Source of the DNA: Agrypnia vestita
Taxonomy: Eukaryota > Arthropoda > Insecta > Trichoptera > Phryganeidae
NCBI GenBank assembly: GCA_016648135.1
Contig: JADDOH010023031.1
Location: 40,814-104,813 of the forward strand
Direction of reading: 5' to 3'
DNA: 64,000 nucleotides
The translations under genes were made by a program, and so were the position numbers. The notes under the pieces were generated by a model, which worked only from the letters and a program-made list of their open reading frames with translations, did not search any database and was not told the DNA's origin. Shown here piece by piece: positions 23,160 to 34,700 of this stretch; positions within the stretch are counted from its first letter, which is position 1, and each line of letters starts with the position of its first letter.

Positions 23160-24900
23160 GGCAACTGATATTTGGATTGAGACATCTGGCGACCGAAAGC
23201 GCAAGTTAATTTATTTATTTATATTTTCGTTTTAATGTATATATTAATATATTTATTTTAATATATATTTATTTCTGAAAATGAAAATTAGGTCTGATAA
23301 TAAAAAGGTGGTACATTCAATTAAAAAAATATTATATCCAATCCGCCAATTCTATAATAAAAGTCAGAAAAAGTATTGACAAAGAAAACAGTTATTTTTA
23401 CATTAATCAATATTGTTTCAGCATGTTTTTTTAAGTTTTACGTGCTACCTCTCTATAAAAGAAAAATCTTGTGTTTAGAGAGGGAACACGTTTACATAAT
23501 GAATATAATTTCAGATAAAAATACATGTATATTAAAAAAACAGTATAAATATTTATAAAATTTTAAAACTCGCAAAATATAATATAATATTTTTAGTAAT
23601 TATTTTTGACATATTTATCAATTAGAAAAAATACAAAAATATTAAATAAATGAAAAAATATAGCTGCTACCGAAATATAGTTTCAACCGGCAATCGTGCG
23701 TTATTCAATTTCTAAACTGGATAACGTGCCATTCCCGGATAGAGTGGAGGTCTGTTGGTTCGAAATCCAGTAGCAGCTAAAATATTTTTTCGTTAATTTG
23801 ATTTTTCTATATGTCTTTTCTAATTGATTAATTAATCTGTTAATAATTCACAGAACTTTGTTCTGAAATTGAATTTCACAATAATATTGTGTTTTCTGTA
23901 ATACTTATATGTAATTATTTTCAATGTTTAAGAAAATTAAATGAAATATTGACGAGTAAATACTTTACACCACAAGTTCAACAAATTCAATGTTTATCGA
24001 TTAAAGACATTGCAATATATTCCTACCCAATTCGATATAAACCTGTTAGTAATTATAGATCATAAATTAAACTTTTCATTGAACACAAAATATGTAATAA
24101 AAAATAGCAATAGTAATTTCACTCTTGAAAAGAATCAGAAGATATATATAGCAAAACAGAATCGTGTAAAAATAAAAAAATACTCAAAATAAAGCAATAA
24201 GTTATTCTGAAAAGAAATCGATACACAAAAATCAAAGTGATGCAAGAAAGTTTACAAGTACTGACATTTTGACAAATAATTCAATTTAACGTACTTCTAC
24301 TTATATATAAAATCATAAATGGACACAAAACCTTTTCTAAAGATAAAAATAATAAAAAATCAACATGATCACTGCACAGGAAAAAAATATGAAATAAGAT
24401 TACGTTTCAGAAAGAAACAAGATCACAAATTTCAATCATGCAAAGAGGAATAAAACTATGTACATATGAAATTACTGGTCGACATTAGGGATGAAAATAA
24501 TACAAAAAACTAAAAAATAAATTACAAAAAGGGTAGGAATATATTACATATTATCATCTAACATCTAACTGATCAAAGGTTTGAAGCTAAAAAAATCAGG
24601 AAAAATAATTAAATAGTTTAACACGTGAAGACTATTTGTAATATACATACATATTTTATACAATATTATTTTCACTGTCCCAATGCTTCACTGGTATCGG
24701 GTTTGCAGTCTTTAGTATTATTCTTACATCCAGTACACACATGGAAAATTCTTACATCCAGAACATACATTGAAAAAATAACAGTTTTAGAATTGGAATG
24801 GATCATTTATTTCTTCATATGCAGTCTTTTATCAAGTTGCAGTATACTGACTTATCTTGTGCAAGACGTACATTACCACCGTCATTTTGATCACTGAGCC
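23160..24900. other. AT-rich intergenic DNA, no gene recognised
   Basis: Lysine/asparagine-rich short ORFs only, typical of AT-rich noise. An inverted GCTGCTAC/GTAGCAGC pair encloses 23661-23777; see rejected items. Confidence 0.45.
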
Positions 24901-25108
24901 AATTTCTGGGGATACTCTATATTATCTTGTCTATGGGATACTCAGCCAAGATCATATAGTCCGTCTAACTTATCTGAAGAATGGCCAAATTTGGAACTAA
25001 CGACGCCATATTGGATTATCTACAGCTGACAGACCTTTGACAGCCTTTGTTTACAGAGGGGTTCACGACTGTTTCGATAGTTTTTTAAGAAAATTTTAGA
25101 TTGTCACC

Positions 25109-25448
25109 ATGCCAAAAACCATTAAAAGCGGTGTTCGGGAAATAATCTTGAAAATGCACACGTTTTTTGAAGAGGAACAACGTCTGAAAGCCTCAATTAT
25201 TCCGTTTGATTTTGTTCATAGACTTATTGCCGCCACTTCAGGTTAGTGCTGCCATGCAGTTATAATGATTTTCCCATACTTAGTTTTTTATTTTACTATT
25301 ATACAATTTCTTCAGGTTTTCTGAATCGGCAATTTACAAAATAGTTAAAGAAGGTAAAGCGGCCGTGGAAATGGGCATTAAAATATCTACACCCGGAAAA
25401 AAAAGAACAAGGATAAGTGGAAAAATTGATTTAGAAGCCGTAAGATGA
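25109..25448 (+). pseudogene. N-terminal relic of a helix-turn-helix transposase-like gene
   Basis: The ATG at 25109 opens MPKTIKSGVREIILKMHTFF, continuing to FVHRLIAATS. A GTTAGTG donor and CTTCAG acceptor follow in-line, then FSESAIYKIVKEGKAAVEMG, STPGKKRTRISGKI and a stop at 25446-25448. The shape (basic start, coil, HTH split by an intron after AATS-G, then PGKKR) resembles the N-terminus of DDE-type transposase-like proteins known from insects and ticks. As written, the splice leaves the second exon one base out of frame, and no catalytic part follows, so it is a relic. A diverged copy lies at 60909-61133. Confidence 0.45.
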
Positions 25449-25591
25449 GAAAAGTTTTAGAACATATTTTATTCGATAATTTTTTACATAGAATTTTTAT
25501 TATTTATAATTTTTATTACATAATTCATTAACGAGTTCATTTGTATAAACATCTTTTTTCAAAAATAAACTTTTTTATTTATGCACATTAA

Positions 25592-25736
25592 AGACTGGTT
25601 GCATCAACTTACTTTATAGCAATAGTTCATTTAAAGCATAGATTTTTACGAGAGCGAGTTGTTTGATCGGTGGAAAATGCAAAATATCTATGCTTTGAAC
25701 GAAAGATTACTATAAACCAAGTTGATACAACGGCCC
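25592..25736. mobile_element. PIF/Harbinger-like MITE, copy 3
   Basis: 145 bp, flanked by TAA on both sides (25589-25591, 25737-25739). The ends are inverted, though imperfectly: GGTTGCATCAACTT against AAGTTGATACAACGGCCC. The interior carries AAAGCATAGATTTTTACG and its inverse, as in the copies at 62143-62391. Confidence 0.65.
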
Positions 25737-25816
25737 TAAACCGATTGATATCCTTAGGTGTTACTGAGTTAAACATGGTGATCATGATCATTAGGTATGA
25801 GACACCGAATAAAACC

Positions 25817-25993
25817 GGCGCCACACTGCGTGGATCTTCCGCCGCGTCTCTTCTGTCGTGGAACATCGCTACATTTCTTTCCATACAATATGCGCTTATT
25901 AAACACATTGCGCGAATGATCGGTCGATCTATTTGCTTTGCCGATTTGGCGCAACAGAAAAGACGCGGCGGAAGATCTGCGTAATGTGGCGCC
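25817..25993. mobile_element. 177-bp MITE with about 42-bp terminal inverted repeats
   Basis: It starts GGCGCCACACTGCGTGGATC and ends with the inverse (...GATCTGCGTAATGTGGCGCC). The arms share CTTCCGCCGCGTCT. No ORF; superfamily not assigned. Confidence 0.65.
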
Positions 25994-26321
25994 GACCTAA
26001 AAGAATTATTACTGTTTGTTTTTTTTTCCTGAAAATTGTATTTTTCTTTGATTTTGAAAAAACGCCATTTTGTGACGTTGTGTATTTTACGAATATATAT
26101 TTTGATAAATTTATTTGTACGTTAGTTTACATTTTTTGTTTTTTTTTTTATCGTGTCGTATACTGCTTAATAACTTGTTAAAGAAAAAACGAATTTTCAA
26201 AAAATTCCCTACAAATGAGATAATTTTTAGACTATGGGCAGTACCACAACGATTGGGACGCCCTCCTTTATTCTCCAGATAAGTTGGACGGACTATAGAA
26301 AGCAAGAAAACATCATTATAC

Positions 26322-26747
26322 TAGAGATGGGTCGTTCATGAACAATCTATGTTCATGAACGAACTGTTCCTTTTGAACAGTTCACTTTACTGAACGAATG
26401 AACTGTTCAATTAACTTTGCTAAACAACCATTCACTAGTTTAAATTAAATTTTTCGGTGGACAAATAAACAGTAGTTGTAGTCCCCCCCTCCATCAACTA
26501 CTTTTCTAATATAGATAGGATAGATGATCGAGTTCAAATGAATAGTTTTATCAGCTTTGTCCTAATAAGCAATATTTTTTCAAATCCCACCCCTCCGTTA
26601 GAAATAATTTAGGCAAAAATAATGGCAGGCAAATGAACGATTAAAAATCAACCGTTCAAAAATGAAAGTTTGAAAGTGAACAGTTCACTTGACTGTACGA
26701 CACAATGAACAATAGTTCAGTCAACTGAACGAAACTTCCCATCGCTA
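26322..26747. mobile_element. hAT-like MITE rich in GTTCA/TGAAC
   Basis: Termini TAGAGATGGG and, inverted, TAGCGATGGG. The flanking 8-mers CATTATAC and CTTTCTAC agree at six of eight positions, in keeping with an old 8-bp duplication. The interior is mostly palindromic TTCATGAAC-type repeats. No ORF. Confidence 0.55.
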
Positions 26748-26749
26748 CT

Positions 26750-27930
26750 TTCTACCTACTTGTTGTCAACTTCCCTTTCCCCTGCATGATGTACATTTCT
26801 CATTGCGGAGAATTTAGTTATTCAATGCTATAGAGAGTTAACATTTATTTTAGGTTTAATTTTACAATCACTAAAAAACTCTGTGTTGAGAGTTGAGACC
26901 GGCAAAGTTTAAAATGAGAAGTTAATAAGATACAAGAACTCAATATACAAAATGGTTTAAAAAAATTGAGCGAGACTTACATTAGTTGCAAATGATGCGT
27001 AATATCTTTTCTCAATAACACTTCGTTCGTTTCTCAGTAACCGACTGCAAGCAGTTTGACGAGTCGGTAAAGAAGTCTGCGGTTTCCCATGAACCGAGCG
27101 TAAACATGTTACACATCAAAAATTTCAGAATAATTTATTAATTCATACTCTTAGGGAAAACCTTAAAATCGTGAGAGAAAAGCCAGAAAAGTGGTTTCGA
27201 ACCAAAAAGTTAGGTAGGTACAAGTGAATATCGCATAAAATTGCCTTATATTTGAAATTTTTTTTGACAAATGAATGTCTGATTTTATTAATATTTTTCC
27301 TTAACAATTTGGGATAAGATTCTTTTACAGAATCAATAATATATGTGTTGTACATTATTTTCGTTGAATACTTTTTTAAAACCAAAGTTATCCCGAGATA
27401 ATATAAAATAACCTTATTTTATCGATTTTGGCATTTTCTTCTGACGCCTTATGTCAAAATTGAATTTGATGAATAAAATTAATAAATTCGAAATCGGAAC
27501 ATTTTTTTATTCCTATTTCGCGTTTCCGTCATCGCATTCATGAAATTAATCCCATTAACCAAAAGTAAAGATGTTACACATCAAAAAGATATTATTAGTC
27601 AAGATACAAATTAGTTACTTATTGACTATGCGGATAACTCTGCCACAAATGAACATACTTGAACAGTGTACTTGGAATCTTGATAGCCTTCGTATAATAT
27701 GTTACGTGATGATGAATATGTAAGAAGTATGCAGCTTTCCTTCGTTTGGCGTTAACATTGACTTAGATAATAAGTATTCACTAAAAGTTAAGCAATCGGA
27801 CTGCTCGCTGCTAGATCCTGCGGGCGGCTATACAAACCACTCTGCTGCTCAAAATGGCCGCTGGGCGATGATTGGCCTTTGCGATCGGCTCTTGCCGATT
27901 GCTTGCTGCTGGGTCCAGTAGGTGGCTATA
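26750..27930. other. Intergenic DNA upstream of the NKRF-like gene
   Basis: No gene seen. A pair of imperfect direct repeats (about 27800-27850 and 27893-27935; each with a GCTGCT...GGCTATA core) includes the TATA-like GGCTATATAAAAG at about 27923-27935. A GATGTTACACATCAAAAA-type motif recurs near 27108 and 27570. Confidence 0.4.
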
Positions 27931-27939
27931 TAAAAGAGC

Positions 27940-28160
27940 TAGTTCAAAATACCTTCCCTGAAGATTACTGAAATGTGAGTGGAAATTGTTCAAGCAACAA
28001 TGTTCTAATATCAATAGTTACGGAGATAAGCGACTTGAAACATCGAATTTTTTCAATATTTCTAACTTATCTTCTGTATCCATTGGACGATCATAAAAGT
28101 AACGTAAACATAATTTTCTAAATTTATTTGCTTTAAGACAAGTCAAATAAAATGAAAAAA
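27940..28160. mobile_element. One arm of the ACAAGTCAAATAAA foldback family, upstream of the NKRF-like gene
   Basis: Shares GTTCAAGCAAC, TATCAATAGTTACGGAGATA and ACAAGTCAAATAAA with the copies at 33160-33510, 34060-34245, 46960-47060 and 50508-50939. It lies only 330 bases upstream of the ATG at 28489 and so may sit in the gene's promoter region. Confidence 0.5.
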
Positions 28161-28488
28161 AAAACGCGCAGAAATTTTTTCAAAAGCGTGTATATGTGTA
28201 CAGGGCACTTTAGCTTGTATACGAAATACGTTATTTCGTTGTGTTGGTGTTTACGGGTACCAACACTACGAAAGATGATGGCAATAAAGATTATTTTAGC
28301 GTAACTTGTCAGTTTATGGTACTTTTAGAACTGTCAAAAAGGCGGTACTTTTCATTTACATTCTCTTTTCTATGCTTTTCATAGACAATTATTTATTTTT
28401 TCTGTTCCAAATACTTCAATGTTGTTGCCGAAGGAGCGCCGAAACTCCAAGTAGATTTGATATAAAATTCAGCTTTGTGAGCTAGGCA

Positions 28489-28704
28489 ATGGATTATTCT
28501 ACAGATTGGGACGTGGACGTCTATAGGACGGATGAGGAGAGTGACGAACATTGGGAGCTACGAAAATTGTTCATGATCCGCTGGAAGGGAGAGTTTTCCG
28601 AAGACAGGTTGGTGTGCCTCTCTCGCGTCTTCACCAACATCGAGTTCCTTGGCTGCCGCTATCCCCTGCAAGTGATGACGCTTGTCGCAAATCTCTCCAA
28701 AGAG
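28489..28704 (+). CDS. NKRF: NKRF-like exon 1 (XTBD)
   Basis: 72 codons from the ATG at 28489, ending NLSKE before a GTGAGG donor, phase 0. The ATG is the first in the open frame and is followed by an acidic MDYSTDWDVD start. Confidence 0.9.
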
Positions 28705-31700
28705 GTGAGGATTTCTCTTTTACCAAGGATTACTGTTTTTAGTGAAATAACGTCCAGAGCCCTGCTAGCAGGACTTTGCGATCTACCGGTAGGGGGTACA
28801 TTTTATTTTTATATGAGGATTTCTAGAATAGTTGGCAGGACGCAGTTATGTTGAAAATATGTAGCGCATAGCGAAGGAAAAAAATGCATTTCAAAATGAA
28901 GACTACAGCACGCACACATTCACCAGTAGTGATGGGTCCGCCCTGTGCTAACTACCACAATGTACTACTACATTTCTTTCAAGTGTAGTGCACACTACAA
29001 GCTACACACACTTCAAGCTTATTACTACAAATATTATTACAAAGTACATATTTCAAATAGTACATCTCATTTTAAAGAGCGCACTAAAAAGTACACAAGT
29101 GTGATGTTTTTCATATGTGAAATTTTTGGTTGATATTTTGGGATGTCGATGTAGATAATTAATAAATTTTTTGAAACTGAAATAACCCCTCCCCCTCCTG
29201 TGGAATATAAAATTTTTGAGACTGAATGACAAAATGTATGAAAACTGAAACAATAACCGCTCCCCCCCCCCGTCCCATGGATTTGAAAATATTTTTGTAG
29301 CGGTACACTTTTCAGGTAGTACATGTAGGTGATTGTAGCAGATACAATTTTGTAGTACTACAATCAGTTCACTTCATGTAGTTTATACTACAAATGTAGT
29401 GTACACTTTGTAGTCTTCAAACTAGTGAATGTGTGTGTGTTGTAGTCTTCATTTTGAAATGTAGTTTTCCCTTCGCTATTCACCAGTGTGAAGACTGTGT
29501 GTGAAGAAAGTGTGCTCTGCATTTGTAGTAGGTACCAAAACATTACGCTCTTCATCTATTTCAATCAAACTACATGAAGTGAGCTAAATGCGGTACTACA
29601 AAATTGTGCATGTAGCTAAATATTATCATCTACTTCAATGAACTACAAGAAATGCTACATAAAAACTGTACTACTACAAAATTTTCAAATTTTGGGGGTT
29701 GTTTCAGTTTCCAGAGATTTCATTTCATTTTATTTTTATTTACCATTTGATGTCTGTCCCGGTTTAGAGGTTCATAATTATGGTAAGCCTATTCATTAAC
29801 TAATAATGCAACATATTCCTGCTAGGAATACCTGGCAAAACATAACTTTTCTTTGTCAGCCTGGAAATACAAAAAAATAATAATCTCCAGGGATTTCGTC
29901 CAGGGTCTGCCCGCTGAGTACGAAATGGCCCACGAAAGGTCCCACCAATGGAAGGTCGCTTGTTGGATGTAGACTCCTGCCTCACAGCTACTGCCAAGTT
30001 CTCCCTAACACTGGAACGAGCAAGTGTCGGTTGACCAGAAGGGGTTGGCATTTTGAACAACTTGGCTACGCCACCGAGCCTCTGCAGCTCTGTGGAGAAA
30101 GCCTTTTCTTCAAACAAATGGCTGTTGCTCGGAAGGGTTTTGGACAATGATTGCGCCTCGTGTTTGTTCCTCAGCTCCTGCAGGAAGCGGGTACGCCGAG
30201 ACTCGATCACTTCCGCTCTCTTGCCGCAAACTATTTGTAAAAGGTCGTCAGAACGACGGTTGAAGTCGCTCTGCCCTCCGAATATATTCTCAACCTTTTC
30301 CACGAGGTTCTCGGGAGTAAATTCTTGCGTGTCGTCCTGAGCCCAATCGATAAGCCTCTGGAGACTACTTTGGAGGACATCCCGCTCCTTGAGCACAGCG
30401 TGTGCAGCAGCCGCGAGCAACCTCTCTGTCGCCGCCGTCGACGACGCGTTCACCGCTGTCAGCTCGATATTCGGCTCCAAATCCTTGAGATTTGGCTCCG
30501 CTACATAGGCCTTAAGCTTTTAGCGTAGCGCACATCTGACCATTCTGCCGAGTTGAACCTTTGCAGGCCTTCGATCGCTGCGAGCATATGAGCCGACGGT
30601 CTTGGAATTCGCGGCTCGGCCAATTCTGTCGCAGGAGCTGGCATCTGAAACACCACCTGGCTCGGATGGTGGTTATCTTGGCTCGTAGAGGGTGCTTCTT
30701 GCGACACGCCAGAGACGTCGGACTCATGCTCCATTCTCTCCGACATTTTGCGCCTCATCACTATTCTCTGCAAATCTCTGATTTGCCGAGACAACCTCCG
30801 GAGATCGCGGGAGTGGGACGTTTTCCTATCGTCACTCCGAGAGAACGAGTCACTCGAATCGCGCTTGTGCGATATTTTCCCCCTCGCCACTTTTGATCGG
30901 CGGCGCAACTTTACGATGTTTTGATCGATGCCGCGACTCGATGTCGCCATCATTCAATCGACGGCGCGACTCAATTTCGCGATGTTTTGCGATAAAACGT
31001 CTGTCGAGGGGCTCCGAAATGTCACGGCCCTTAGATTGCGCCCAGCGAACGTCCGAATCACTACTTGGTGCTTTGGTATCTTTTTCTCCAAAAACGCACG
31101 AAAGATTTTTAACACGAATTACGACGCGTGTACACATGACGGAATATCGATGTCAATTTAACCAAGATAGCTTCCGCCTGCCTGGTGTGGTAATAAAGGA
31201 AACGGAAACAGGGCTACCAATAAAGGGAGAAAAGAGGAAGGAGGGTACTTACGCACGAAGATGACGCGGGCCGGAAAGGAGATGCTATCTCACATGTATA
31301 TTCTGGATAACGGACGACACTACATAATCAGATGTTTCTTGGGGTTGTATGGAGAGTGATCGACAAATTTTCATCCATTTGGATGTTACATTAATCTCGA
31401 GTTTTTGTGTAAATTTAGACAAGACTAAGATCGTTTGTTCACTTATTTTTTAGGTGGCCGCAGATCACAGAGAAAAAAAGAAGAAAAAACTCCAAAGAAC
31501 GTTTGTTTCCGCCTCGTCTGCCGCCGAAGACAGGGCGAAGGGTGTCAAACGAAGCGCCAACGATCAAAACACCGCCAGCTCCCGCCCCAATGCACCCAAA
31601 CTCTTCGTGGCCGCCCGGTCTGGCGACAGGGAAGTGTCCACTCCGACACCGCAAGCCGAGACGCACCAAATTCGGCTAACTTCAATTCCACCACCTGATG

Positions 31701-34700
31701 TAATTTACCAGTTGAGGGAGAGTATACAGCGGGCTAATAATTCTAGATTGCGTATATGCAATACTCTGTCTCAGATGAGGAATGACGACTCCGTGAGAGA
31801 CAGAAACCCCAGACGGAATATGAGGATGAAGGAAAGCGGAGCTGACGACAGCATCGTGACATCCATTTATGGAAGACTAGTTTTATACGACAGACCCGGA
31901 ACATATGCCACTAAATTGTACGGTAAGGACTCATTACTCCCTTTCTTTTAACTCGTAGCGTCTGCTTTGGATCGATTTTTAACCCTTTTCCCGTGATCAA
32001 ATCGAGCAGAAACATTGTTTAATGAATGATCTAACAAATTTTCTTAATATTATTGGTTGTTTCTTTGGTTTGTGCATATGTGTCTCTGACAAGATTAACA
32101 CCCAATAGTGGTGATAGTTTAACAATACTATGAATGCTCTTAGGTTTTCACGGCCACTCAGAATCTTCAAGTTTGTGTTTACTGGGGTATTATGCTGTGT
32201 TGTTACGACCTTTTGGGCCGACGTTTCGGATCTCATCGCAGGGTCCATCATCAGGGCTGATGTGTTGGTGTTGTGGTTAAGTATCGGCTTGCAATGTGCC
32301 GAAGTCATGATGTGTTGTGTTGTGTGTATGATTCATCTGTTGTCTGATCACTATCTCTGCAGAGTCTGCGACGAGAATGACTTTGAAGCGCCGGATACCA
32401 AGATGTTTTTAATTTGAGACCATCATCTCTATTAATATTTATCGGGTGCTTCTAGATTTCTAGTGCTTCCTTGATAAGAGGCGTATGGTGACTCTTAGGC
32501 TTTCCAAGGATTTTCGGTTCAAATGCAAAATGATGGCCAAACAACACATCAGTCCTGATGATGGACCCTGCAATGGTATCCGAAACGTCGGCCCGGAAGG
32601 TCGTAACAACATGGCATAATACCCCAGTAAATACAAACTTGAAAAAACAATACTATGGTTGAGGTGTATAGTGTTATGAATATAGTAATGTAGTGTTGGT
32701 CCTGACGAAGAGACGGGTACGTCTCGAAACCGGTAGATCGTAAATCTGGTAGTGGTTTTTACTAAGTTTACTAAAAAACATTGGATTTTTAGAAATTTTA
32801 ACGGTTTTTTTCAAATTGGAATCATTCTATATGAGTAATTAGCCCGACGCGTGCATAGACACGAAACTTGATTCAAAGCGAAGGGAGTATTGTAAAAACT
32901 TTGTTTTTCTGGGTTAGTTTTTTTTTATCAATTGAGATAAACTAAAGATATATCAGAGATAAAGCTCTTTATGTGGGAAACATGTATGGAAGTCTTTATA
33001 GGTTGGCCACAGGGCGTATGACTTGTATTAGCAAGAACATAAGAACAGAATAAGCTAAAAACATCCATACTTTATCAAATTTTTGAAAATTCTGTATTGT
33101 AGCTAGTAGTAAAAACATCGGGAGAGTCTTCTTCATTAAATTTTGAATAGAAAATATTCTTGGCACTTTGGGTGAAATGTTGACTGTTACCGAAATATTC
33201 GACATCAAAGTTTGCATTTTTTTTTTCAATATTTCTGACTTAGTTTCTGTCAAATGTTGGACTATCACTACAGTAACTTATTTGGAAATTGAGAAATTTA
33301 TTCGCTTTGATACAAGTCAAATAAAACTATTAAAATGTTACAGAAATTTGAAAAATATTTAATTTGACTTGTATTAAAGCGAATGAATTTTCAATATTCT
33401 ATTACAAGTTATTATAGTAATATTTCACAGAAAATATGTCAGAAATAAAAAAAAATTCAAACGTTGATGTCGCTTATCTCCGGAACTGTGGACATTTCAC
33501 CCAAAGTGTAAAGAATATTTTGTATTAAAAATTGAATGAAGACTCCACTGAAATTTTTGCTACTAGCTATGATTCACCTGTATCGTCAGGTAGTGGAGTT
33601 AATTTGTGATTCGCCGTTTTAATTATTTTCAGGCTCCTGTCAGACCTGCAAAGAGACGATAACAACGGAATGCGAGATGATGGAGCCGGCTTGGAACTGC
33701 CGAGTCGTGGTCAACGGCCAGCTCGTCGCCTCCGCTCAGGGGCCGTCGCAGAAGGAGGCCAAGGAGGCCGCGGCCAAGGCGGCCTGGGACGTCCTGCAGC
33801 GCCACTGCTACACCCTGCTGGTGAAGCAGGCGCACGCCAGCCAGGACGACAGGAAGATATCTGCCCAAGACGTGGAGGGCGACAGGGGGCAGGCGCGGCT
33901 GGTGGACGGGCTGGACACCAAGGTGGACAGCGCCGTGGCCACCAGGTATTGCCATACCGCAAATTTTGATATATGATTTGTATAGAATATTAAAAATTAA
34001 TTAACTTTAATTTAACTCGAAAAAACAACAAAAATCTTAAAATTTCTGCAAAGTTTTAATAGTTTAATTCGACTTGTATTAAAGTGAATAAATTTTTAAT
34101 ATTCTGTACAAGTTACTGTAATGATAGTTCAAAGTTTTTCAGAAAATAAGTCAGAAATATTGAAAAAAAAAATGCTAAATTTGACGTCGCACATCTCGAT
34201 AACTGTCAATATTTCACCCAAAGTGCGGAGAACATTTTCTATTCAAAACTGAATGACGAAGACGGTTTAGTCGTGTGATCGGGACGGATTCAGAGGGCTT
34301 TCAAGTAAAACTCTGGTCCGTATTGCGTGTTGGTTTATTCTGTTCTCAAATAGACACAACCGCTCTATAACTGGTCCTGGTCTAGACCCTAACGCTCGAC
34401 TCGCAGTCGTCCGCGCGCGACTTCCGTCGGATTGAGTGAGTGAAGATTTCACTACAAAGACTTCCTGTCTAATCGCTGCTAGGCTTTTGTTTTGAAGTTA
34501 CCGCATTGACGTGGCTGCGCTTTGTTTCAGGATCATGAAGATGATGGGGTGGAGCGGAGGCGCGCTGGGCTCGGCAAGCGACGGCATCAGTGAACCTATA
34601 GCTCCTCATTTAAAACAGGTGATAATGTTTTACGGTGATGACAATTTTATTCATTTGTTTCAAATTATCCACACCTTTATGTGCTTTTACATTGATACCG

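Noticed and set aside
23661..23777. tRNA-like segment with GCTGCTAC/GTAGCAGC ends and a GGTTCGAAATCC T-arm-like box
   Set aside because: At about 117 bases it is too long, the T stem does not pair well and no D-arm or anticodon arm could be folded. Kept only as a possible tRNA-derived repeat.
31439..31698. Overlapping ORFs on both strands at NKRF-like exon 2
   Set aside because: Only the 31454 frame continues exon 1 in phase; the others are shadows.
33629..33969. Long GC-rich ORFs on both strands over the NKRF-like exon 3
   Set aside because: They are other-frame shadows of the real exon; only the frame joining MMEPAWNCRVV to the neighbouring exons has a domain and matching splice phases.
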